From Clostridium_AT radicumherbarum (GTDB lineage Bacteria > Bacillota > Clostridia > Clostridiales > Clostridiaceae), in the NCBI RefSeq assembly GCF_045310525.1, contig NZ_JBJHZY010000004.1:1-64000 (forward strand): a stretch of DNA of 64,000 nucleotides. The letters run 5' to 3'. Below are positions 27,004 through 36,424 of the stretch, one piece after another; positions within the stretch are counted from its first letter, which is position 1; the number at the start of each line of letters is the position of its first letter. Below the pieces are notes generated by a model. The model was given only the letters and a program-made list of their open reading frames with translations. It did no database searches and was not told the DNA's origin. The translations under genes were made by a program, and so were the position numbers.

Positions 27004-29181
27004 TTAATCATCTAAGTTCTCTAATTCTAAGAGAAGTTTTGTACCTTTATTAACTTGTTCCCCTGGTGCAATACTTTGACTAGATACTAAACCTTCTCCA
27101 GTAAAATCTGCTTCTAATCCTAAGCCTTTCAGAGTAGAAGTTGCTTTTTCTTTGGTAAGCCCAATAAGGTTTGGCATTACTACTACTTTATTATAGTTAT
27201 CTAAACTACCTGTGTAAAGTACAATTTTATCTCCTTCTTTAATGTTAAAGCCAGGTTTTGGGCTCATTTCTACTATATATTCACCGTTAATATCCATATC
27301 ATAATTTATATTTTGAGCTTTAAGTAATTTAACTGCATCCTCTTTTTTCATACCCCTTATTTCAGGTATAATTACGTCTTTTTTCATACTTCTTGCAATT
27401 TCTTCTTTAGATGCATCTGCAGTTGTTCCTAAATAGTTAAATATATCATTAAATATCTGTTTAGCTACTGGTGCTGCAATTTGACCTGCATAATAATTTG
27501 ATGGATCCGGTTCATCTATAGAAACAAATAATGTTATAGTTGGTTTATCTGCTGGAGCCATACCTGCGTATGAAGATATATATTTGCCAGGTTCATAACT
27601 TTTTGTAACACTGCTTACCTTTTGAGCTGTACCAGTTTTACCTGCAATATGATAGCCTGGTATAAAAGAATTTTTTGCACCGCCTTCAGAAACAACCTTT
27701 TCAAGATATCCTCTTAAAGTATTGGCAACATCTTCCTTTAATATACTTCTTTCATTATATTTATTATAAGTTTTATCAACTATTTTTTTATCTCCATTTT
27801 GAAAATGGACAACTTCCTTCATTACATGAGGTGTGATTAATTTCCCGCCATTTGCTATTGCATTAAAAGCTTGCAAATACTGAATTGATGAAACGGTATT
27901 ACTTTGACCAAAGGACTCTGTAGCCACATCAACCTCAGTCATGTTTTCTGTTTTTCTAATTATACCTTTAGCTTCACCTGAGAGATCAATACCAGTTTTC
28001 TGTCCGAAGCCAAATTTAGTTATGTATTTATTTAAATTAACCTTGCCAAGTCTTCTTCCAAGCTCCATAAAGCCAACATTGCAGGAATTTTTTAATATAT
28101 CTACAAAAGTTTCATCACCATGGCCAGTCCTTTTCCAACAATGAATTATTCTGTTTGCCACTTTAGTGCTGCCGCCGCATAAAAAATGATCTGTTTCTTT
28201 GACTAAGCCTTCTTCCATAGCACCATAAGCGGTAATAACCTTAAATATAGAACCAGGCTCAAAGGTATCATTTACCGCCCTGTCTCTCCACATTTGCTGA
28301 AGCTCATCTTGTGTTTTTCCTTCCACCCAAGGATTATTAGGATCATAATCTGGCTTATTTACAAGTCCTAAAATCTCTCCATTATTGGGGTTCATTGCAA
28401 TTATAGTAACAGCCTTTGCCTTGTTATCATTTAAAGCCTGAGAAGCAGCCTTTTCAAGAAAACTTTGAATCATATTATCTATTGTTAAGACTACATCCTT
28501 ACCATCTACTGGTTTAGTAAATTCTGAAATAACATTGGGCTGTCCCTTACTCTTATTATCATTTTCAGATATTATTCTACCAGGAGTGCCAGATAGTTCT
28601 TTATCATAACTTAATTCCACACCTGTTAGACCAACACCGTCTTTTCTTACAAAACCTAGAACATGAGAAAGAAAATTTCCATCTGGATAATATCTTTTAG
28701 TGTCCGACGAAACGAGAACTCCCCTAATATTTAATTCCCTAACCTTATCAGCTTCTGTTTTCTCAATTCTTCTAGCTAAACTAGCAGAGGCCATTGGCAA
28801 GCCATTAGGCAGAGTTTTATTTAATATAGTAAGCACATCTTCATTTTTCATATTAAGCGCACTAGCTAATTTAGGAGCTATAACTTCATTAGTTATATTA
28901 CTTTCTTGCAGATATTGTCTTATAGTATTCATGTCTAAATCAACTCTATAAACATTTGCACTAATTGCAAGTTCATGACCATATCTATCTAAAATTCTTC
29001 CTCTTCTTGCGTCAATTTTAACTTCGCTTGTCCACTGTTCTTTAGCAATCTTTGTCAATTGTTCGGATCTAACTATCATAATATAAGATAGTCTAATTAC
29101 AAGCAAAAAAAATAAAATAAAAAGTATGCCAAATGAAATCAGCATCCTTTTTTTAATTTTAACCTTGTCCCGAAAATCCAA
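27004..29181 (-). CDS. SpoVD/PBP2b-type class B penicillin-binding protein with two PASTA domains
   Basis: Transpeptidase working with the SEDS protein of this operon. Order: short cytosolic start, membrane helix (about 15-35), PBP dimerisation domain, then the transpeptidase with Ser in GSIFK (about 311), SCN (about 366) and KTGTA (about 515), then two C-terminal PASTA repeats. The frame opens at GTG 29196, overlapping the ftsL stop as TAGTG, but TTG 29181 has a perfect GGAGG 8 bases upstream and is preferred (about 725 residues). SpoVD (sporulation) or vegetative PBP2b roles cannot be separated here; it is the only such gene in the window. Confidence 0.92.
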   Translation of the reverse strand: MDFRDKVKIKKRMLISFGILFILFFLLVIRLSYIMIVRSEQLTKIAKEQWTSEVKIDARRGRILDRYGHELAISANVYRVDLDMNTIRQYLQESNITNEVIAPKLASALNMKNEDVLTILNKTLPNGLPMASASLARRIEKTEADKVRELNIRGVLVSSDTKRYYPDGNFLSHVLGFVRKDGVGLTGVELSYDKELSGTPGRIISENDNKSKGQPNVISEFTKPVDGKDVVLTIDNMIQSFLEKAASQALNDNKAKAVTIIAMNPNNGEILGLVNKPDYDPNNPWVEGKTQDELQQMWRDRAVNDTFEPGSIFKVITAYGAMEEGLVKETDHFLCGGSTKVANRIIHCWKRTGHGDETFVDILKNSCNVGFMELGRRLGKVNLNKYITKFGFGQKTGIDLSGEAKGIIRKTENMTEVDVATESFGQSNTVSSIQYLQAFNAIANGGKLITPHVMKEVVHFQNGDKKIVDKTYNKYNERSILKEDVANTLRGYLEKVVSEGGAKNSFIPGYHIAGKTGTAQKVSSVTKSYEPGKYISSYAGMAPADKPTITLFVSIDEPDPSNYYAGQIAAPVAKQIFNDIFNYLGTTADASKEEIARSMKKDVIIPEIRGMKKEDAVKLLKAQNINYDMDINGEYIVEMSPKPGFNIKEGDKIVLYTGSLDNYNKVVVMPNLIGLTKEKATSTLKGLGLEADFTGEGLVSSQSIAPGEQVNKGTKLLLELENLDD

Positions 29182-29195
29182 TAGATTTACCTCCA

Positions 29196-29696
29196 CTAAA
29201 ACAACAGATTCTTTACCTTTGCAATTAAATTATCCTTTGTGTTTTTAGCGGTTTTTGCTTCATTATTTGCAAAATAATCTTTAGTTACAGATGAATAAAT
29301 TATACTATTTTTATCGGGGGTTACCATTTTTAATTTTGTTACTGCAAAATCTTCTACTTGCTGCATATTGCTTGACTTTAGAAGTTGAACTTTTAAATTT
29401 TCATTTTCCATGTTTAGGCTGCTCATATTTGTAGTTACAACCAAAAGCTGCTTTTGAAGATTATATACTGCGGAATAACGTAATACTAAAACAACACCAA
29501 TAGCAAATGCTGCTAATATGTAAACAATTATTTTAGCTTTTGTTTTTAGCCTCTTTTGTGCTAAAGCTTTTTTCTTTTCCTCTTTTTCTCTTCTAAGCTT
29601 TTCGAACTCCTCATCTATGCTAGGATTATAAGGTTTGTATTTCGGTGCTAGTGCATTACTGCCGCTTACTAAATTTTTATTATCCATTACTATCAC
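29196..29696 (-). CDS. ftsL: FtsL-like cell-division protein
   Basis: About 166 residues: a charged cytosolic start (EEFEKLRREKEEKKKALAQKR), one membrane helix (IIVYILAAFAIGVVLVLRY), then a leucine-zipper-like coiled coil (LQKQLLVVTTNMSSLNMENENLKVQLLK) and a short tail. The family diverges fast, so the call rests on this layout and on the place between rsmH and the class B PBP. Start unsure: TTG 29714 opens the frame; GTG 29696 follows GGGGTG at 6 bases. Confidence 0.85.
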   Translation of the reverse strand: MIVMDNKNLVSGSNALAPKYKPYNPSIDEEFEKLRREKEEKKKALAQKRLKTKAKIIVYILAAFAIGVVLVLRYSAVYNLQKQLLVVTTNMSSLNMENENLKVQLLKSSNMQQVEDFAVTKLKMVTPDKNSIIYSSVTKDYFANNEAKTAKNTKDNLIAKVKNLLF

Positions 29697-29723
29697 TTTA
29701 TTCACCCCATCCAAAAATTAGAA

Positions 29724-30656
29724 CTATATTTTCTCTGCAATCCTCAGTTTAGCGCTTCTGCTTCTAGGATTTTCTTCTACTTCTTCCATTGAAGGTTCTA
29801 TAGGCTTCTTGCTTATTATTTTAATTGTTGGTACCTTACCACAAATACATACTGGAAATTCCTTTGGGCATTTACATGGATCTGCCAAATCCTTAAATTT
29901 ATTTTTCACTATTCTATCTTCAAGGGAATGGAAGGTAATAATAGCCAGCCTTCCACCTTTTTTAAGCTTGTTAATGCTTCCTTCTATGGCTTTATCCAAT
30001 ATTTCAAGTTCCTTGTTTACTTCTATTCTGATTGCTTGGAAGGTCCTTTTTGCCGGATGTGGTCCTTCTCTCCTTGCCTTTGCAGGAATAGCAGCTTTTA
30101 TTATATCTACAAGCTCATAGGTAGAATTTATTGGACTGTTTTCTCTTCTGTCTACAATAAACTTAGCAATTCTGCTTGCAAATTTTTCTTCACCATAATC
30201 CCTTATTAATTTATAAAGTTTTTCTTCGGAGTATCCATTTACAACCTCATAGGCTGTTAATTCTGCTTCTCTGTCCATCCTCATATCAAGGGGAGCATCC
30301 TTCATGTAGCTAAAACCCCTTTCTCCATTATCAAGCTGATATGAAGAAACTCCAAGATCCATTAAAATACCGTCTATATTATCTATTTCAAGTTCATTTA
30401 GTATGTTTTCAATATTAGTAAAATTATTATGTACATAAATAACATTTTCGTAGGAAGTAAGTTTTTCTTTAGCAGCTCTTAAAGCTTCTAAATCCTGATC
30501 TATTCCAATTAATTTTCCATTTGAATTAAGTCTTTTTATAATCTCACTTGAGTGACCTGCTCCACCTAAAGTACAGTCCACATAAGTTCCATTTTCGTTT
30601 ATATTAAGTCCTTCAATAACTTCATTTAATAACACAGATATATGCTTAAACTCCAT
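29724..30656 (-). CDS. rsmH: 16S rRNA (cytosine-N4)-methyltransferase RsmH
   Basis: Methylates N4 of C1402 in 16S rRNA. 310 residues: HISVLLNEVIEGL start, SAM motif VDCTLGGAGHSSEI, LMDLGVSSYQLD, KRTFQAIRIEVN, TFHSLEDRIVKNKF, and the C-terminal NPRSRSAKLRIAEK. Second gene of the dcw operon, right after mraZ. Confidence 0.97.
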   Translation of the reverse strand: MEFKHISVLLNEVIEGLNINENGTYVDCTLGGAGHSSEIIKRLNSNGKLIGIDQDLEALRAAKEKLTSYENVIYVHNNFTNIENILNELEIDNIDGILMDLGVSSYQLDNGERGFSYMKDAPLDMRMDREAELTAYEVVNGYSEEKLYKLIRDYGEEKFASRIAKFIVDRRENSPINSTYELVDIIKAAIPAKARREGPHPAKRTFQAIRIEVNKELEILDKAIEGSINKLKKGGRLAIITFHSLEDRIVKNKFKDLADPCKCPKEFPVCICGKVPTIKIISKKPIEPSMEEVEENPRSRSAKLRIAEKI

Positions 30657-30675
30657 ATAATTCTCCTTAATGACT

Positions 30676-31104
30676 TTAGATACCTAGTTCGCTCATTTTC
30701 TCAGCAATAGCATCATAGTCAATATTTTGATTATTATATTCTTCCCATTTTTCCTTGCTCCAAATCTCAATTCTTGTAGAAACTCCTATACTTACTATAT
30801 CCTTATTTATTGAAGCATATTCTGAAAGATTTTGTGGTATTAGTGCTCTTCCCTGCTTATCTACATCAATTTCATTTGCACCTGAGAAGAAAAATCTTAC
30901 AAAGGCTCTTGCATCTTTACTTGTTAGAGGAAGTTTTTTTAGTTTCTCCTCTAATATCTTCCATTCATCCATAGTGTAAGCATAAAGGCATCCATCCAGA
31001 CCTTTTGTTAATACAAAAGTTCCACCAATTTCATCTCTAAACTTTGATGGAATAATCATTCTGTTTTTATTGTCTATAGCATGTTGATATTCTCCTATAA
31101 ACAT
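30676..31104 (-). CDS. mraZ: MraZ transcriptional regulator of the dcw cluster
   Basis: 142 residues with two AbrB-like half domains (GEYQHAIDNKNRMIIPSKF and NEIDVDKQGRALIPQNL). A DNA-binding ring protein known to act on direct repeats ahead of its own gene; three such repeats are present at 31121-31150. First gene of the operon. Confidence 0.97.
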   Translation of the reverse strand: MFIGEYQHAIDNKNRMIIPSKFRDEIGGTFVLTKGLDGCLYAYTMDEWKILEEKLKKLPLTSKDARAFVRFFFSGANEIDVDKQGRALIPQNLSEYASINKDIVSIGVSTRIEIWSKEKWEEYNNQNIDYDAIAEKMSELGI

Positions 31105-31120
31105 ATTACACCTCTACGCC

Positions 31121-31150
31121 TTTACTCCACTTTCATCCACTTTACACCAC
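31121..31150 (-). promoter_or_regulatory. three tandem MraZ boxes
   Basis: On the minus strand, GTGGTGTAAA, GTGGATGAAA and GTGGAGTAAA follow one another exactly every 10 bases (GTGGNNNAAA). This matches the phased repeats bound by MraZ in other bacteria. They lie between the promoter and the ribosome-binding site of mraZ, so binding would hinder early transcription. Confidence 0.85.
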
Positions 31151-31161
31151 TATTTATACAT

Positions 31162-31190
31162 ATTCTATATTATTTTTAAAATTCCTTCAA
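31162..31190 (-). promoter_or_regulatory. promoter of the mraZ-dcw operon
   Basis: Minus strand -35 TTGAAG (31190-31185) and -10 TAGAAT (31167-31162) at 17-base spacing. The start point would fall about 6 bases before the first MraZ box. Spacer 31105-31371 otherwise holds the ychF promoter and no gene. Confidence 0.6.
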
Positions 31191-31300
31191 TTTTTTATAA
31201 AAATTTAAAATTTTTATTCATAAATTTTTTTGTTACAACAGCTGTCTTAGGTAAATAATTGTAATATGTTTACAATGTAATCATGAATAACCTAATATCC

Positions 31301-31329
31301 TTGAAATGCACCTTGCTGTAGGGTATAAT
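31301..31329 (+). promoter_or_regulatory. sigma-A promoter of ychF
   Basis: TTGAAA (31301-31306) and TATAAT (31324-31329) are 17 bases apart, 43 bases before the ychF ATG. Divergent from the dcw promoter. Confidence 0.75.
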
Positions 31330-31371
31330 TTATTAAGAATTAAAACATTACAAATGAAAGGAATGTCATAA

Positions 31372-32469
31372 ATGAAATTAGGAATTGTAGGTTTACCTAA
31401 CGTAGGTAAAAGTACGTTATTTAACGCCATTACCAAGGCTGGAGCAGAGGCAGCTAATTACCCATTTTGTACTATAGAACCTAATATCGGCGTTGTTAAT
31501 GTACCAGATAAAAGATTAGATGTACTTGAGAAAATGTATTCTTCTAGAAAAAAAGTAAATGCAAATATAGAATTTTATGATATAGCCGGACTAGTTAAAG
31601 GCGCAAGTAAAGGAGAAGGACTTGGAAATAAATTTCTATCACACATTCGTGAGGTAGCTGCTATTGTTCACGTAGTAAGATGCTTTAATGATCCTAATGT
31701 AGTACATGTAGACGGCTCCGTAGATCCTATAAGAGATATAGAAACAATTAATTTAGAACTTATTTTCTCAGACATTGAAGTTCTAGATAGAAGAATGGAA
31801 AAGTCTGTTAAGCTAGCACGATCTGGCGATAAAAAGGCTAAGGAAGAAGTTGCCTTTATGGAAAGAGCCAAAGAACACTTAGAAGGCGGAAACCCTATTA
31901 GAACATTAGAAATGAGTGAAGAGGAACAGAATTTAGTTAAAACATTTTTCTTACTTACTTCAAAACCGGTTTTATATGCTGCAAATGTTTCAGAAGAAGA
32001 TTTAGTTTCTGGTAACACTGAAAATGAATATGTTAAGACTGTAAGAGAATTTGCCGAGAAAGAAAGCTCTGAAGTAGTAGTTATTTGCGCAAAACTTGAA
32101 GAAGAGGTTTCTGACTTAGAAGAAGATGAAAAGTTGGAATTACTGCAGGAATATGGACTTAAGGAAACTGGCTTAGACAAATTAATTGAGTCAAGCTACA
32201 AACTCCTAGGTCTTATGAGCTTTTTAACTGCTGGAGTACAAGAGGTTAGAGCATGGACAATCGCTAAGGGCACAAAGGCTCCAGAAGCTGCAGGTAAGAT
32301 TCATTCAGATATTGAAAGAGGCTTTATAAGAGCGGAAATAATTTCCTATGATAAGCTTATAGAATGCGGCAGCGAAGCTGCAGCAAAAGAAAAGGGTTTT
32401 TATAGACTTGAAGGCAAGGAATACATTATGGCTGACGGAGATGTGGTTAATTTCAGATTTAATGTATAA
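31372..32469 (+). CDS. ychF: YchF/OLA1-type ribosome-associated ATPase
   Basis: Translation-factor-class P-loop protein that prefers ATP. 365 residues: G1 GLPNVGKSTLFNAI, G3 DIAGLVKGASKGEGLGNKF with the YchF-specific switch region, coiled coil in the middle and the TGS domain at the C-terminus (RAWTIAKGTKAPEAAGKIHSD split over two strands, GDVVNFRFNV at the end). Monocistronic with its own promoter; a long hairpin follows. The antisense frame of 170 residues is a shadow. Confidence 0.97.
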   Translation: MKLGIVGLPNVGKSTLFNAITKAGAEAANYPFCTIEPNIGVVNVPDKRLDVLEKMYSSRKKVNANIEFYDIAGLVKGASKGEGLGNKFLSHIREVAAIVHVVRCFNDPNVVHVDGSVDPIRDIETINLELIFSDIEVLDRRMEKSVKLARSGDKKAKEEVAFMERAKEHLEGGNPIRTLEMSEEEQNLVKTFFLLTSKPVLYAANVSEEDLVSGNTENEYVKTVREFAEKESSEVVVICAKLEEEVSDLEEDEKLELLQEYGLKETGLDKLIESSYKLLGLMSFLTAGVQEVRAWTIAKGTKAPEAAGKIHSDIERGFIRAEIISYDKLIECGSEAAAKEKGFYRLEGKEYIMADGDVVNFRFNV

Positions 32470-32485
32470 AAAAATGGCTATAAAG

Positions 32486-32533
32486 AATGGCAGCCAATAT
32501 TACTTATTTAAATAAGTAATATTGGCTGCCATT
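32486..32533. terminator. bidirectional terminator, 48-base perfect palindrome
   Basis: A 24+24 base perfect inverted repeat (AATGGCAGCCAATATTACTT, then TATTT, and its complement, with no unpaired spacer) between the convergent ychF and Lon-like genes. A T-rich run follows on the plus strand. Confidence 0.8.
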
Positions 32534-32545
32534 AATTATTACTAA

Positions 32546-34846
32546 TTATTTTTTTAAGTAGTATTTTTGAATTTCCCTATTAACAGAATTTAAAACTGTA
32601 TCTACCTTAATATTTTCCTCGTCAAAAAGTATCATCATTGCATCTTCAACAGTTGACATTGTGTAAATATGAAAATTCCCCTTTGCTATTTCTTCCTCAA
32701 CCTTGTTATTTAGTACTAAATCATTTCTATTGCTATAGGGAATAAGAACTCCTTTATCTTTAACTGAATCTACTGCCAGGCATACATTGAAAAAACCTTC
32801 TATTTTTTCATTAACACCTCCAATTGGCTGAACTTCTCCTAACTGATTTATTGATCCTGTTACTGAAATATTTTGTTTTATAGGCAGTTTTCCAAGTGTT
32901 GATATTATACTAATAATCTCAGCAACAGAAGCACTGTCTCCATCAACTTTTCCATAGATCTGTTCAAAGCTTAAATGAAAATCTACAGGAAGTCTTGAGT
33001 AAGAATTTAAAAACTTGCTTAAATATCCTTTTAAAATACCAATTGACTTGCTGTGAATGTTTCCACTTAAATTGCTTTCTTTCTGAACATCAACAATATT
33101 TCCATCACCTTTGTAACAGCTGCAGGTTATTCTAATTGGCCTGCCAAAACTTACATATCCCATATCTAGAACTGAGAGTCCATTAACTTGACCAATAAGG
33201 CTGCCTGTAACATTTATTAAAATTCTTTTGTCAGTGTAGTTTTCTAAAATTTCCTTTTGAATTAAGTCCTCAGAATAAGCTATATCTCTAATATCTGCTG
33301 CAGAAATAAAATTCCTTCCATCACTTACTACTTTATTATTAGAAAGCAGTAGTAACTTATTTAATTCTCCATCATTAAAATATATTTTATTCCTGGATTC
33401 TGCCTTTCTGGATAAATGCTTAGCTACCTCAATAATGGAGCTTTCTGTTAAGGGTCTTAATTTATGGGTTTCACACATCTTATTTATATTGTTTATGAGA
33501 GCTTTTCCAGTTAATTCGTTAATTTCTACAACAGGTTCATATTCAACCCTGATTTTAAATATTTTCTTGAAATCTTCATCATAATTAAATAGGTAATCAT
33601 AGGTTTCAAAATCTCCTATAAGAATAACCTTCTCCTTAATTTCTATTGGTTCTGGATTTAAACTGCTTAAGGATAAAAGTTCTAAATACCCCCTGTTAAA
33701 GTCTAGGCTAACCTTCTCTGAAATTAGAGTTTTCTTTAAGTAATAGTAGGCCTGGGGATTGGTAAAAAGATCATTAGCTCTTAGTATTAAGCAGCCTTCA
33801 TTTGCCTTTAACATTGAACCTGCTTTTATCAATGTTACATCAGTTGTGTAAACATTGTTATGATTCTCATATTCAATGTTACCTAAAAGATTATTTACAC
33901 TGGGATCTTCCTCATAAATAACTTGAGGCTTTAAAATATTACTATTATCAACAATAATATTCATGTCATATTTATATATAACTTCATTTATTTTTTCTTC
34001 ATCATCCTCATAATTTAAAGAATAAATATCTATTAGATTCTCTTCAATGTCTTCACACATTTCCTCTAAAAAGCTAATTACCTCTCTATTATCTGAAAAT
34101 GTATTCTTAAATTTATCTTTTATTTCATTTAACCTATAATTGTAGTATTCTGACATAAGTTTCTTAATTTTTTCAATTTCATCTGTTTCAACATTTTTGA
34201 GTTCATCTAATATTAATTCAGCATTTTCTCTTAATACGCTGACTTTATCTAATATATCATCCTTTTTCTCTTGTTCAAGCTCTTCAAAGTCTTTTTCAGT
34301 CATTGCTTCCCCCTCTTTTTGAGGTATAAAAACAAAGCCTCCTTGAGTTATCTTTATTTCAAAATTATATTCCTTTGCTAAATCTTCTAGCTTTCCAACA
34401 AGTTCATTTCTCTTCTTCTGCATATTATCTATAATAATTTCTTTTTCTTTATTTCCACTGTTGTTATAAAAATTGAAAGTGTTTTCTGAGTAACAGTTTT
34501 TTATCTCTTGCAGCATTTCCTTTAATATAACACCCTTCCCATTCGGTAGAAACAGAGCTTTAGGGTTCTTAGGATCATTTTTTATTATATAACATATATC
34601 TTGAGGCTTTTCTTTATTATTCAAGATTTTTTCTACATAGGATTTTATATTATTTAATTTATCCTTTGAAAAGTCATCTATTAAATAAACATTATAACCA
34701 TTATTATCTATTTCCAAAGCACTCTTTAACTTTTTATAAACCTCTTTGTACTCTGGAATATAATCAAATTCTTTTTCTTCTAATTTATTAGTAGAGTCAA
34801 AATCAAATTTATATATTATTTCCTGTGGTAATAGTTCATGATTCAT
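32546..34846 (-). CDS. Lon-like protease with degenerate ATPase site (LonC-like)
   Basis: 766 residues. The C-terminal S16 protease domain is intact: catalytic Ser about 638 in VDGDSASVAEI and Lys about 681 in GGVNEKIEG, the 43-residue spacing of the Lon dyad. The N-terminal two-thirds follows the AAA_32/LonC layout, with a charged helical insertion (about 130-260). The expected P-loop after GYNVYL (about 50-66) reads IDDFSKDKLNN, with no GxxGxGK(S/T). ATP hydrolysis is therefore doubtful; Meiothermus LonC is a known ATP-independent precedent. ATG 34846 is behind AAGGGGGG; the frame from 34897 has no such support. Confidence 0.85.
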   Translation of the reverse strand: MNHELLPQEIIYKFDFDSTNKLEEKEFDYIPEYKEVYKKLKSALEIDNNGYNVYLIDDFSKDKLNNIKSYVEKILNNKEKPQDICYIIKNDPKNPKALFLPNGKGVILKEMLQEIKNCYSENTFNFYNNSGNKEKEIIIDNMQKKRNELVGKLEDLAKEYNFEIKITQGGFVFIPQKEGEAMTEKDFEELEQEKKDDILDKVSVLRENAELILDELKNVETDEIEKIKKLMSEYYNYRLNEIKDKFKNTFSDNREVISFLEEMCEDIEENLIDIYSLNYEDDEEKINEVIYKYDMNIIVDNSNILKPQVIYEEDPSVNNLLGNIEYENHNNVYTTDVTLIKAGSMLKANEGCLILRANDLFTNPQAYYYLKKTLISEKVSLDFNRGYLELLSLSSLNPEPIEIKEKVILIGDFETYDYLFNYDEDFKKIFKIRVEYEPVVEINELTGKALINNINKMCETHKLRPLTESSIIEVAKHLSRKAESRNKIYFNDGELNKLLLLSNNKVVSDGRNFISAADIRDIAYSEDLIQKEILENYTDKRILINVTGSLIGQVNGLSVLDMGYVSFGRPIRITCSCYKGDGNIVDVQKESNLSGNIHSKSIGILKGYLSKFLNSYSRLPVDFHLSFEQIYGKVDGDSASVAEIISIISTLGKLPIKQNISVTGSINQLGEVQPIGGVNEKIEGFFNVCLAVDSVKDKGVLIPYSNRNDLVLNNKVEEEIAKGNFHIYTMSTVEDAMMILFDEENIKVDTVLNSVNREIQKYYLKK

Positions 34847-34986
34847 ATTTTGTTCCCCCCTTTTATAAGCAAAACTTGCGTATTGTACCTTAAGCACGCC
34901 ATTTACTATATAAATATTCTAAAATTTAATATTTAGGAACAAAATTTAAAAATAATATGATGCACTTGCAGAAATTAAATAAATAA

Positions 34987-35030
34987 AAAAATATATAAAA
35001 TATGTTCATTCCACATATTTTATATATTTT
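34987..35030 (-). terminator. terminator downstream of deoC
   Basis: An AT-rich stem of about 17 bp (AAAATATATAAAATATG pairing across TTCATTCC with its complement) lies between the deoC stop and the Lon-like gene. The remaining spacer 34847-34986 is AT-rich and holds no gene. Confidence 0.6.
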
Positions 35031-35066
35031 CGCTAGCTTTATATTTTTTATTTTATGTATAAAATT

Positions 35067-35741
35067 CTAGTAATTAGAACTCCCTTCTCCGCCTTCGCAT
35101 ATTGCTATGGAAGCGGATGCACCAATTCTTGAAGCTCCTGCGTTAATCATTGCAATGGCATCTGCATTACTCCTAACTCCTCCTGAAGCCTTAACTCCCA
35201 TTTCAGTTCCTACAGTCTCTCTCATGAGCTTTATGTCTTCAGCTGTTGCTCCACCTTTATTAAAGCCTGTAGAAGTTTTTACGAAGTCAGCTCCTGCTTC
35301 CTTAGCTAGTTTACAAGCAGTTACCTTTTCATCATCTGAAAGCAGACAGGTTTCTAAAATAACCTTTGTTAATGCCTTGCCCTTAGCAGCATCAACTACA
35401 GCCTTAATATCAGCTTTTACATAGTCTAAATTCTTATCCATTAATTTTCCTACATTTATGACCATATCCACTTCTTCAGCACCTTCCTTTATAGCCTCTG
35501 AAGCTTCAAAAGCTTTAACTGCAGTTGTGTTTGCCCCTAAAGGGAAACCAATAACAGTACAAACCTTTACCTGTGAACCTTTTAATAATTCGTGAGCAAG
35601 TGCAACATGAACTGGGTTTACGCAAACTGATGCAAAACCATATTGCCTTGCTTCTTCACATAAAGTTTTGATTTGATTTGTAGTAGCCTCAGGTTTAAGT
35701 AATGTATGATCAATCATCTTTGCAATTTCTTCTTTTCTCAT
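35067..35741 (-). CDS. deoC: deoxyribose-phosphate aldolase
   Basis: Splits 2-deoxyribose-5-phosphate to glyceraldehyde-3-phosphate and acetaldehyde. 224 residues: MIDHTLLKPEAT start, VCTVIGFPLGANT, EVDMVINVGKL, VKVILETCLL-type strand (KALTKVILETCLLSDDE), Schiff-base Lys in DFVKTSTGF, and KASGGVRSNADA. 35 bases after hypB with no terminator, so it may be co-transcribed with hyp genes; no functional tie is evident. Confidence 0.96.
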   Translation of the reverse strand: MRKEEIAKMIDHTLLKPEATTNQIKTLCEEARQYGFASVCVNPVHVALAHELLKGSQVKVCTVIGFPLGANTTAVKAFEASEAIKEGAEEVDMVINVGKLMDKNLDYVKADIKAVVDAAKGKALTKVILETCLLSDDEKVTACKLAKEAGADFVKTSTGFNKGGATAEDIKLMRETVGTEMGVKASGGVRSNADAIAMINAGASRIGASASIAICEGGEGSSNY

Positions 35742-35776
35742 ATAAATCTCTCCTCTAAATAAACTTCATTTTTTAA

Positions 35777-36424
35777 TTATCTTTTTATGTATGCTTTTAT
35801 ATAATCAACAACTTCATTTACACCCTGTCCCTTAGCAGAATTTACTTTGAACACATTAATAGAATTGTTAAGTCTCTTGGCATTTTCAATAACTCTATTA
35901 TCATCAAAGTTGAAATACTCCTTCATGTCATATTTAGAAATTATGAGAGCATTTGATTTTGTGAACATCAATGGGTATTTCTCTACTTTATCGTCTCCTT
36001 CTGGAACACTTAAAAGAGAAATTTTTAGATCTTCACCAATATCAAATTCCGCTGGGCAAACTAAGTTTCCTATGTTCTCAATTATGAGTAAATCTAGTTT
36101 ATCCAAATCGAAATAAGGAAGCATATTCTTAATAGACATAGCTTCAGTATGACAAGCTCCATCTGTATTAAGCTGAACAACAGGAATTCCCATGGCCTGC
36201 ATTTTCTCTGCATCAATTTGCCCTGCTATATCAGCTTCGATTACACCTATATTATAATCTGACCTTAAGTTTTCAATAACCCTTGTAATAAATGTAGTTT
36301 TTCCGCCACCTGGTGAACCCATAATATTTAATACTAATATTTTTTTCTCATTAAATAACTGCTGAAGCTCTTTATGACAATCTTCATTCCATTCTAGTAT
36401 TTGTCTTACAACTTTAATCTCCAT
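35777..36424 (-). CDS. hypB: hydrogenase/urease nickel-insertion GTPase HypB
   Basis: SIMIBI-class GTPase that delivers nickel to hydrogenase with HypA. 215 residues: P-loop GSPGGGKTT at 36-44, ADIAGQIDAEKM, ENIGNLVCPAEFDIGE (nickel/zinc Cys) and LIISKYDM. It lacks the His-rich N-terminal nickel store of proteobacterial HypB. Overlaps the end of hypA by 11 bases. Confidence 0.96.
   Translation of the reverse strand: MEIKVVRQILEWNEDCHKELQQLFNEKKILVLNIMGSPGGGKTTFITRVIENLRSDYNIGVIEADIAGQIDAEKMQAMGIPVVQLNTDGACHTEAMSIKNMLPYFDLDKLDLLIIENIGNLVCPAEFDIGEDLKISLLSVPEGDDKVEKYPLMFTKSNALIISKYDMKEYFNFDDNRVIENAKRLNNSINVFKVNSAKGQGVNEVVDYIKAYIKR

Noticed and set aside
31668..32180. 170-residue open frame antisense to ychF
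   Set aside because: Ser-rich, no start signal, and opposite a strongly conserved gene.
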